From: an uncultured Aquimarina sp.
GTDB lineage: Bacteria > Bacteroidota > Bacteroidia > Flavobacteriales > Flavobacteriaceae
Assembly: GCF_947496855.1 (NCBI RefSeq)
Contig: NZ_CANMED010000003.1
Coordinates: forward strand, 596,602-660,601
Length of the DNA stretch: 64,000 nt
Direction: 5' to 3'
The translations under genes and the position numbers were made by a program. Positions 1-6,695 of this stretch are shown here, one piece after another. The notes under the pieces were generated by a model. It was given only the letters and a program-made list of their open reading frames with translations. It did not search any database and was not told the DNA's origin. How positions within the stretch are numbered: the first letter of the stretch is position 1; every line of letters begins with the position of its first letter.

Positions 1-276
1 TTAGATTATTTTGAATATTTTAGAGAAAATGTATTATTTATAACTTTCATACAACTAAATGATGGTTGTGAAAATGTAGATTTTTTTCTTGGAATTCTTA
101 GAGATGAAGCACCTAAGCCAGAAGTTGTTGTAGTTAGAGCGTCAAATGATGTAAACGAAGATGTACCTGATTTTACGGAAGGTTCTGATACTTTTCCTTT
201 CGACTCTAAATCTAATCCAGAATTAATTGGCCTAGAGAATTTTTGTGCTATAATAAATCGTATCGAAGGTAATTAA
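1..276 (+). CDS. C-terminal end of an unidentified protein (partial)
   Basis: The window opens inside a reading frame that stays open for 91 codons and ends in TAA at 274-276; the start lies outside. The tail is acidic (several Asp/Glu pairs, DVNEDVPDF) and has no membrane segment or recognised motif. It ends only 12 bases before the CHAT-domain gene, so the two are probably co-transcribed. I do not recognise the family. I looked for signs of a lantibiotic dehydratase or exporter end because of the downstream cluster and found none. Confidence 0.7.
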   Translation, partial: LDYFEYFRENVLFITFIQLNDGCENVDFFLGILRDEAPKPEVVVVRASNDVNEDVPDFTEGSDTFPFDSKSNPELIGLENFCAIINRIEGN

Positions 277-288
277 CAAACTTTTATA

Positions 289-3024
289 TTGAAAAAATCA
301 ATATCCCGTTTTATACTAACCCTAATATATTCCTTGACTATAATTTCTTATAGTCAAGGAATATCTACGCGATTAGATTCTATTCATAAGCTTCCAGAAA
401 CAGATTTTGCAAAATTAAATATATACCAAAACCTTTTGGATACATATGTCCAAGAAGAAAACTATACTCAATTAGGATATGATGCCCACAAACTAGCAAA
501 ATGGCTACACGCCGAAAAAAAATGGGACAAAGCTATTGAGGTCATAAAAATTGCTTATGAAGCTAGGGAAATTGCTTGCCCGTTCGATGTTAGATCACTA
601 AAAGTAAGTTATTATGGTTACGCTATTTACAATAAAAAAAAAGGGAACTTAGACATTGCTACTACTTATCTAAAAAAAATATTAGCACTTGGAGGGACCA
701 ACTTTTTAAAAGGAAGAACTTGCTCGATTATTGGGAGTATTTATGATGAAATTGGAGATTATCATAAAGCAGTTACTTATTATGCAAAAGCATTTGAATT
801 TTATAATTCAGAAAAACAATTAAATCGAATAATTAGTATTCATAATAACCTCGCCGTTTCATACCGAAACATTAGAAGTGCTGCGAGTACTAAAAAAGCT
901 ATTTATCATCTAACCATTGCCGATTCCTTAACTATCATAAGTAAAAATTCAAGTCAAAAGTCCTTATTTCATATAAATAATAATTTTGGAGCTCTATACA
1001 GTTCCGGGTCTGAAATTAAGGATTCTGAAAAATCTATTTTTTATCTAAAAAAAGCACTGGAAATAGCAAAAGCTAATCAGTTCATGGAGCAATTAGGTCA
1101 AGTATGTATCAATTTAGGAATCACGCATATTGAAGTCAATCATTCTAAATCAGAAGAGTATTTTCATAATGCATTATCCTATCTTCCAAAAGATTCTAAC
1201 TTATTACCCGATGTATATATGGGATTAGGCCTTAAAAATATACAAGAACGACAATATCTAGATGCCCAACAAAATTTTGCCATCGCTTTTTCATATCATT
1301 TTGGTATTGCTACACCAGATATTTATTGGTTGCCAAAAGAAAATCGAATGAAAAATATTGTAGATAAGGCTTATTTTCTTGAATTATTAAAAAGAAAATT
1401 AAAAGCCTGGATACTACTTGCTAAAAAAGAAAACAACCCATCCTTCTTTATGGAGGCTATAAAAACAGCATATACTTGTGATGTCTTGATAAATATATTG
1501 CTTAAAGAAGATATTTCAAACAGTGCAAAATTGTTGTGGAGAAATCTAGCCTCAGAAATCTACATTATGGCGCTGGAAGCCTGTTATGAAATGGACAAAA
1601 TAGAAGATGCTTTTTACTTTATGGAAAAAAGCAAGGCCTTGTTATTGATGCAAGAAGTAGAAAGAAAAAAGAATACGGTCCCAAAAGAAATACTAGAACA
1701 AGAAAATGCTGTAAAAAGAAAGATTATAGAGCTTCAAAAAAAACTAATCACTACTAATGATGATAGTAAGAAAGACTCTATATCTTCGATTGTATTTAAT
1801 GAAAAACGACACTTAGAAGATTTTACAGATTCTCTCTCTATAAAATACCCAAAACACTTTACTTCTTCTACATTACCAGCGATTACAACATTAAAGGATT
1901 TAAAATTATCTGATGATGAAATCATACTAGAATATGTGATGGAAAAAAATGTTGCTGGTGCTGATTTTGAAGCTTATGGATTATTGGTGTCCAATACCTC
2001 CAAGAAAATGTTTAAGATTGATAATCTTAAGCAGTTTGAGAAGAACATTTACACATTAAGAGAACAATTAAATCAACCTTTTACAACTCAAGAAGAAATA
2101 CAGGAGTATAACAAACTTTCATATAGTATTTATCAATCCTTATTCCCTAAAGAAATACAATCTTTAGTTAAAAACAAAAAAATAACTATTTCGGCTGATT
2201 ATATATTGAACTATATACCGTTTGAGGCTTTAATAACGGATATAGAAAAAAACTCTTATCTGATAGAAAGTAATGAAATTAACTATGGATATTCGCTTTC
2301 ATTTATGAAAGAAAATGCTTCTTTATCCAGAGAAACCTCTAAAGATTTCTTAGGAATAGCACCAGTTCAATTTGAGGATCAACAAACAACATTATCCAAA
2401 AGCTTAGAAGAAATCTCTGAAGCTAATTCGTATTATTCAGGTTCTCTATTGACTAAAAAGGCAGCTACAAAGAAAAACTTCACAAAAGAAGTTAACAAGT
2501 ATAAAATTGTTCATTTGGCAACCCATGCAAATGCTTCGGACAGTTTAAATCCCTGGATTGCATTCAGGAATGATAAACTATACCATCAAGAACTTAATAC
2601 ACTGCAAAACAATGCTGATTTAGTAGTACTCAGTGCTTGCAATACATCTCTGGGAGAGGTTCGTAGTGGTGAAGGTATAATGAGTCTTGCCCGTGGATTT
2701 TTTAAATCCGGAGCTAAATCTGTGATTCCATCCTTGTGGAGTACGAATGATAAGACTACTGCAACGATCACTTCTGATTTTTATAAAAATCTTAGTGAGG
2801 GACAAACTAAATCAGCTGCTTTACGAAACGCAAAACTTAATTACTTACGCAATAATACCGATGCAGAAGCATCTCCTCATTATTGGGCATCTTTGGTACT
2901 GATTGGTGACAGTGGGACACTATTGCCAGCCACTAACTATTGGATGTTTTTATGGATTGGATTGGGTTTAATTCTGATTTTAATTATTCCATATGGACTT
3001 TTCTTGAGAAAGAAAAAGCAATGA
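289..3024 (+). CDS. TPR-repeat CHAT-domain protease-like protein with C-terminal membrane anchor
   Basis: A 911-residue protein starting at TTG, the only start consistent with the signal-like N-terminus (KKSISRFILTLIYSLTII). Residues about 40-500 are helical tetratricopeptide repeats (for example DYHKAVTYYAKAFEFY). Residues about 560-870 form a CHAT domain, a caspase/separase-type peptidase fold: the presumed catalytic His746 is in IVHLATHAN and Cys784 in VVLSACNTS, followed by the family motif GEGIMSLARGFFKSGA. A transmembrane helix at about 884-904 with a Lys/Arg-rich tail (RKKKQ) suggests anchoring. TPR-CHAT proteins are common in Bacteroidota and usually of unknown substrate. It sits directly upstream of a lanthipeptide-type precursor and LanC, so a role in peptide maturation or response is possible but is inference. 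Both catalytic residues are present. Confidence 0.88.
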   Translation: MKKSISRFILTLIYSLTIISYSQGISTRLDSIHKLPETDFAKLNIYQNLLDTYVQEENYTQLGYDAHKLAKWLHAEKKWDKAIEVIKIAYEAREIACPFDVRSLKVSYYGYAIYNKKKGNLDIATTYLKKILALGGTNFLKGRTCSIIGSIYDEIGDYHKAVTYYAKAFEFYNSEKQLNRIISIHNNLAVSYRNIRSAASTKKAIYHLTIADSLTIISKNSSQKSLFHINNNFGALYSSGSEIKDSEKSIFYLKKALEIAKANQFMEQLGQVCINLGITHIEVNHSKSEEYFHNALSYLPKDSNLLPDVYMGLGLKNIQERQYLDAQQNFAIAFSYHFGIATPDIYWLPKENRMKNIVDKAYFLELLKRKLKAWILLAKKENNPSFFMEAIKTAYTCDVLINILLKEDISNSAKLLWRNLASEIYIMALEACYEMDKIEDAFYFMEKSKALLLMQEVERKKNTVPKEILEQENAVKRKIIELQKKLITTNDDSKKDSISSIVFNEKRHLEDFTDSLSIKYPKHFTSSTLPAITTLKDLKLSDDEIILEYVMEKNVAGADFEAYGLLVSNTSKKMFKIDNLKQFEKNIYTLREQLNQPFTTQEEIQEYNKLSYSIYQSLFPKEIQSLVKNKKITISADYILNYIPFEALITDIEKNSYLIESNEINYGYSLSFMKENASLSRETSKDFLGIAPVQFEDQQTTLSKSLEEISEANSYYSGSLLTKKAATKKNFTKEVNKYKIVHLATHANASDSLNPWIAFRNDKLYHQELNTLQNNADLVVLSACNTSLGEVRSGEGIMSLARGFFKSGAKSVIPSLWSTNDKTTATITSDFYKNLSEGQTKSAALRNAKLNYLRNNTDAEASPHYWASLVLIGDSGTLLPATNYWMFLWIGLGLILILIIPYGLFLRKKKQ

Positions 3025-3150
3025 TCTACTACTAAAAAACACATTACACTAATTGCCTCTTATTACAAGTAAAGCAATTCAAATGTAATACGTTATCTAT
3101 AAACTTAACTAGGTAAAATAAGAACGTATAGTATAAGCATCTTCTCCTTC

Positions 3151-3233
3151 TTAACAAAAAATTAAGAAACAATATCTATTCTAATGACATGAACAATTAC
3201 GAGACATAAACTCTGAGTGTCTATAAATGTTCA
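3151..3233 (+). promoter_or_regulatory. Upstream control block of the first peptide gene (copy A of a duplicated region)
   Basis: Two blocks here recur upstream of the second double-glycine peptide gene with the same spacing. Block 1 is 3151-3173 (TTAACA...TTAAG.AACAAT, 20 of 23 bases identical to 6279-6301). Block 2 is 3202-3233 (AGACATA...GAGTGTCT.TAAATGTTCA, 27 of 32 identical to 6331-6362). Block starts are 51 and 52 bases apart in the two copies. No clear TAnnTTTG element is present, so whether this is promoter, operator or untranslated leader is open. It ends 27 bases before the start codon. Confidence 0.6.
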
Positions 3234-3260
3234 GAATCTTATTATTCTAAAATTAAAATC

Positions 3261-3509
3261 ATGAAGAAAAAAAAGTTAAACGGTTTATCCTTGAAAAAGA
3301 ATGTAGTTTCGAGACTTGGTAGTTCTGCGATAAAAGGTGGTGGTAATGATACTTCACTAATAGGCCCTGTATGCACTGTAGGAACCCGTTATTGTCCTAC
3401 TGATTCTGCTACTCCTGATTGTTTTTCTAAAAATTGTGAAGTTGTATCAAAAAATATCTGCGGAGAAACAGATATGAACTGTGACTCTATACAAGTACAC
3501 TGTTTATAG
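3261..3509 (+). CDS. Class I lanthipeptide-type precursor peptide
   Basis: An 82-residue peptide with a Lys-rich leader (LKKNVVSRLGSSAIKGG) ending in a double-glycine site at residues 26-27. This resembles the leader of Bacteroidota class I lanthipeptide precursors (L.L.K..I..L....I.GG). The 55-residue core carries seven cysteines (38, 45, 54, 59, 67, 74, 81) and many Ser/Thr residues, as expected for lanthionine ring formation. A complete LanC-like cyclase follows 77 bases downstream behind a hairpin, which supports the assignment. No dehydratase is visible in the window, so actual ring formation is inferred. The alternative is a disulfide-rich secreted peptide exported through a double-glycine peptidase transporter. 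Confidence 0.78.
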   Translation: MKKKKLNGLSLKKNVVSRLGSSAIKGGGNDTSLIGPVCTVGTRYCPTDSATPDCFSKNCEVVSKNICGETDMNCDSIQVHCL

Positions 3510-3531
3510 ACATCAAGTATTAACCCTAAAA

Positions 3532-3565
3532 TTAGGAGAGAAAAGAATAGACTTTTCTCTCCTAA
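3532..3565 (+). terminator. Perfect 14-bp hairpin between precursor and LanC (attenuator-like)
   Basis: TTAGGAGAGAAAAG (3532-3545) pairs perfectly with CTTTTCTCTCCTAA (3552-3565) around a 6-base loop. What follows is TAAATAAACC, not a T tract. In lanthipeptide operons a hairpin between the precursor and the modification gene is a known way to keep precursor transcripts in excess by partial termination or by stabilising the 3' end. Here that role is inferred from position. Confidence 0.75.
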
Positions 3566-3586
3566 TAAATAAACCTAACAGAAGCT

Positions 3587-4792
3587 ATGAATATTAATAA
3601 GCTTCATCAAAAACTGAAAGAAATCAATACTATTGTTGATCAACAACAATATCAAGAAGAGAATATTGGTGTTTTATCTGGTTTATCAGGCATTACCTTA
3701 TTCCAATTTTATTATGCAAAGTTTTTAGATAAAGACATTACTGACACTGGTTACAAGTTAATAGAAAACTGTATCCAAAAAATTAATGAAGGTTATAACT
3801 ATGGTACGTATTGTTCGGGAATTTCAGGAATGGGATGGGTTCTCAATCATTTAGAACAAAATGATTTTATTGAAATTGATATTGACAATTTATGTTTAGA
3901 TTTAGATAATTATCTCTATCAATTAATGATTGACGATCTACAAAAGGGAAATTACGACTTTTTACACGGTGGTTTAGGGTATGCATTTTATTTTCTTAGC
4001 AGATATGAAAACACAAAATCTGATAGCGCGAGAAAAAACTATCAGACGTACCTACTTTCTTTCATACATCTAATACGTAATAAATCAGAAGATTACAAAA
4101 ATACACTAAGATGGATTTCGGAAATAGGTTTAGAACACAAAGAAAAAGTATATAACCTAGGTCTTTCTCACGGGATGTCCAGTATTGTTGGTATTCTAAC
4201 CAAACTCTCCCGACATGAGGATTTCGAGAAGACCTCAAAAAAAATGCTTCAAGGAACGATATCTTACATCTTACAATATGAAAACCCAAACAAAGAGGAC
4301 GCTACACTTTTTCCAAATATCATATACGAAAATGGTAGCTATGAATATAAAAGTAGACTAGCTTGGTGTTATGGAGACTTAGGCATTGGAATTAGACTTT
4401 GGCATGCCTCCAAAGTTTTACAGGATGAGTCACTACAAAACACTGCTATTACTATCATGGAACACGCTGCCCAAAGAACCAATAATAAACAAAACATGGT
4501 GAAGGATGCTGGAATATGTCACGGTTCTTTTGGTAATGCGCAGATCTTTCTAAGAATGTTTAAAGAAACAAACAATGACATTTTTAAAAACGCTTGCGAA
4601 TTCTGGATAGAGGATGGATTAAATAAAGCAACTCATATTGATGGATATGCTGGATACAAACAGTGGAAAGGTCCAGATGAATGGAAAAAGGAAATTTCTC
4701 TATTAGAAGGGATTGCAGGTATCGGTCTTACTTTAATAGATTATCTAGCCGATTTCGAAACCAGTTGGGATGAGTGTTTAATGATAAGTTGA
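3587..4792 (+). CDS. lanC: LanC-family lanthionine synthetase (cyclase)
   Basis: A 401-residue alpha-toroid protein of normal LanC length. Zinc-binding residues are in place: Cys261 in AWCYGDLG, and Cys311-His312 in GICHGSFG. The catalytic-type His195 lies in GLSHGMSS. The internal G-rich repeats of the toroid are visible (GVLSGLSG, GTYCSGISG, DFLHGGLGYA, LLEGIAGIG). LanC catalyses addition of cysteine thiols to dehydroalanine/dehydrobutyrine in precursors, forming (methyl)lanthionine rings. It lies just after the Cys-rich precursor in the same orientation, with the hairpin between. No LanB is in the window, so it is either an orphan cyclase or its partner is encoded before position 1 or elsewhere. 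Family assignment is firm; substrate is inferred. Confidence 0.92.
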   Translation: MNINKLHQKLKEINTIVDQQQYQEENIGVLSGLSGITLFQFYYAKFLDKDITDTGYKLIENCIQKINEGYNYGTYCSGISGMGWVLNHLEQNDFIEIDIDNLCLDLDNYLYQLMIDDLQKGNYDFLHGGLGYAFYFLSRYENTKSDSARKNYQTYLLSFIHLIRNKSEDYKNTLRWISEIGLEHKEKVYNLGLSHGMSSIVGILTKLSRHEDFEKTSKKMLQGTISYILQYENPNKEDATLFPNIIYENGSYEYKSRLAWCYGDLGIGIRLWHASKVLQDESLQNTAITIMEHAAQRTNNKQNMVKDAGICHGSFGNAQIFLRMFKETNNDIFKNACEFWIEDGLNKATHIDGYAGYKQWKGPDEWKKEISLLEGIAGIGLTLIDYLADFETSWDECLMIS

Positions 4793-4892
4793 TATATACT
4801 AAGTAGTATAATTTTTGAATATTCATTGTATCTAATCTTCGCATTTTCAGGATAATTCAATGATAAAAACATTCGTTTTTTAACAAAAAAGC

Positions 4893-4900
4893 TATATTTG
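4893..4900 (+). promoter_or_regulatory. Bacteroidota -7 promoter element for the barrel protein gene
   Basis: TATATTTG fits the consensus TAnnTTTG and lies 29 bases before the start codon of the next gene. A weak -33 element (TTCG, 4872-4875) is 17 bases upstream. This suggests the barrel gene is transcribed separately from lanC. Confidence 0.55.
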
Positions 4901-4929
4901 CTTCTTCACAAACTCAGATCGTCACACAC

Positions 4930-6135
4930 ATGAAATCTTTACTTTGTTTTGTAGTAGGCTTATTTTTTATTTCTACTAGTAGTGCACAGAGCATCTATGA
5001 AGCCGGTTATTTTATTGATAACGATGGAAACCGAAAAGAATGCCTGATCAAAAAACTATCTTGGAAAAGTAATCCAACAGAGTTCGAATGGAAGAGAACC
5101 ATCTCCTCTAGTTCCAAAACCGAAACAATTGAAAACATTAAAGAGTTTGCAGTAGGCGAAGATTATAGATTTAAAAGATACATCTTGCAATTTGATTTAA
5201 ATGGAGACACGGTAGGTAAATCGACTAAATCAAAAGATCCAAATCTTAAATACAAAAAAATATTTCTTAGAACGATCCTAAAAAGTAAAACAACATTATA
5301 TCAATACTCAGAAAATAATGTTCATCGTCTTTTCTACACTGATCCAAACACCATATACCCTGAATTATTACTTTATAAAGTATTCTACACTCCCGATGAA
5401 ACAAGAAAACCAGGAAAAAAAATCATCCCACAAGAAAATAACACCTATCAGCAGCAGCTAAAAGAAAAGGTAAATTGCAAAAATCAGGATGTATCCAAAT
5501 TAACGTATACTCAAGGTGACTTAAAAAGATATTTTAAAAAGTATAATGAGTGTAAAGGAAATAAGATCGAATATATCATTCGCAAAAAAATCAATCAAAC
5601 CAGAATTGGCATTGTAGCAGCTGTTGATTTAAGTAGTTTTACTCATAACTCAATAGCAGGAAGTGCCGGAAATGTAAGTTATGAAGATGTTTTTGTTCCT
5701 AGATATGGAATATTTGTAGAAACGTTTATACCGTTTTCTAAAGTAGATTTAAGTTTCTTTTTAGAATCTACCTACAAAGCTTTTACGATGGATGGTCGTG
5801 ATCTTGCCATTGCTAACAGTGAATTCGAACTAGATTATAAAAGTATCAATGTAGCTGTAGGTCCCCGATTTCACATCTACTTAAGTTCTAAATTCGAATT
5901 ATTCCTGGAAGGTGGATTAACAGTAGATTTTAATATTGGCACTGAGTCGAATGTTTTTGATGACAACGAAATAGAAAATACCACAACAGATTATTTTTAT
6001 GGTGGAGGTTTTGGTTCTGGTCGTTTTAAAGTTGGTTTTAGACAGTACACCAGCAAAAATATATCTAAAAGCACACTGATACCAGACTCAGAGTTGACTA
6101 CCTCTAGCTTATATCTCTCTGTGAATATATTCTAA
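4930..6135 (+). CDS. Putative outer-membrane beta-barrel protein
   Basis: A 401-residue protein with a signal peptide (MKSLLCFVVGLFFISTSSAQ). Residues about 20-135 form a hydrophilic domain. A Lys-rich linker with two Cys (VNCKNQDVSK, YNECKGNK) follows. From about residue 225 to the end there are alternating beta strands typical of a small outer-membrane barrel, ending in SLYLSVNIF, whose terminal Phe is usual for barrel insertion. I do not recognise a specific family; related proteins in flavobacteria are hypothetical. It has its own promoter and terminator and lies between the two peptide genes. A transport or immunity role for the peptides cannot be shown from the sequence. Confidence 0.8.
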   Translation: MKSLLCFVVGLFFISTSSAQSIYEAGYFIDNDGNRKECLIKKLSWKSNPTEFEWKRTISSSSKTETIENIKEFAVGEDYRFKRYILQFDLNGDTVGKSTKSKDPNLKYKKIFLRTILKSKTTLYQYSENNVHRLFYTDPNTIYPELLLYKVFYTPDETRKPGKKIIPQENNTYQQQLKEKVNCKNQDVSKLTYTQGDLKRYFKKYNECKGNKIEYIIRKKINQTRIGIVAAVDLSSFTHNSIAGSAGNVSYEDVFVPRYGIFVETFIPFSKVDLSFFLESTYKAFTMDGRDLAIANSEFELDYKSINVAVGPRFHIYLSSKFELFLEGGLTVDFNIGTESNVFDDNEIENTTTDYFYGGGFGSGRFKVGFRQYTSKNISKSTLIPDSELTTSSLYLSVNIF

Positions 6136-6164
6136 TCGGAAAACAATCATATAATTTAAAACAA

Positions 6165-6190
6165 AAGGCTTTGAAATGTTTCAAAGCCTT
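6165..6190 (+). terminator. Terminator after the barrel gene
   Basis: AAGGCTTTGAAA (6165-6176) pairs with TTTCAAAGCCTT (6179-6190), followed by CTTTGTTTGTTC. It separates the barrel gene from the second peptide gene. Confidence 0.75.
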
Positions 6191-6278
6191 CTTTGTTTGT
6201 TCTAAAGAAATGGTAAATTTCTAATAAAAAAACCTGAGCAATAAAGTCAAAGGAAAAAGAGCTAAAACTCTTTTTTTT

Positions 6279-6362
6279 TTAACACAACATTAAGTAACAA
6301 TTCTTCTCGTAGTAACATTAACTACTATAAAGACATATATCTTGAGTGTCTCTAAATGTTCA
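6279..6362 (+). promoter_or_regulatory. Upstream control block of the second peptide gene (copy B of a duplicated region)
   Basis: This is the counterpart of 3151-3233, with both conserved blocks (6279-6301 and 6331-6362) in the same order and at nearly the same spacing, while the sequence between them has diverged. It ends 33 bases before the likely ATG at 6396. The longer reading frame that starts at 6342 would run through the second block, and this argues for the 6396 start. Confidence 0.6.
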
Positions 6363-6395
6363 AGATGGTACAAATCATTATTAAAAATTTATAGT

Positions 6396-6623
6396 ATGTT
6401 AAAAAACATTTTAAATTTAAATGGAGTTCAAAAATTAGAAAAAGAAGAACAAAAATCAGTTCAAGGAGGAAATCCTATCCTAATAGAAGCTCCAAGTTGT
6501 AACTATTATTGTAGCGGCACAACCGCGAGATTAAGTAATGGAAATTATCTAAACTGCCCTGCAATTATTCATAATGCACCACAATGTAATGGAGATGACG
6601 ATGGTATTGAGATTTGGGCTTAA
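6396..6623 (+). CDS. Double-glycine leader peptide (candidate RiPP or bacteriocin precursor)
   Basis: Starting at ATG 6396 the product is 75 residues. The leader (ILNLNGVQKLEKEEQKSVQ) ends in GG at residues 24-25, the pattern of double-glycine bacteriocin-type leaders cut by C39 peptidase transporters. The core contains four cysteines, several Asn/Gly and an acidic DDDGIEIWA end, and no Lys. An upstream in-frame ATG at 6342 would add 18 residues but lies within the control block shared with the first precursor, so the shorter form is preferred. It has its own terminator and no modification enzyme beside it. Shared regulation with the first precursor suggests both belong to one pathway; whether the LanC at 3587-4792 acts on it is unknown. 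Confidence 0.7.
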   Translation: MLKNILNLNGVQKLEKEEQKSVQGGNPILIEAPSCNYYCSGTTARLSNGNYLNCPAIIHNAPQCNGDDDGIEIWA

Positions 6624-6645
6624 TTAGCAATAAGTGAAATTTCAT

Positions 6646-6679
6646 AAAAAGGTGTAGAAGCTAGCTTCTACACCTTTTT
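6646..6679. terminator. Bidirectional terminator between the second peptide gene and recQ
   Basis: AAAAAGGTGTAGAAG (6646-6660) pairs perfectly with CTTCTACACCTTTTT (6665-6679) with a CTAG loop. A-rich and T-rich flanks serve both converging genes. Confidence 0.85.
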
Positions 6680-6695
6680 ATATTTTTATATATCA

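Noticed and set aside
1..276. Partial upstream gene as the end of a LanB dehydratase
   Set aside because: Its acidic, short tail shows none of the features expected at the C-terminus of LanB or an exporter, so it was left unidentified.
6342..6395. Longer N-terminus of the second GG peptide (start at 6342)
   Set aside because: The extra 18 codons run through the control block shared with the first precursor and give a non-leader-like sequence; ATG 6396 gives a standard leader.
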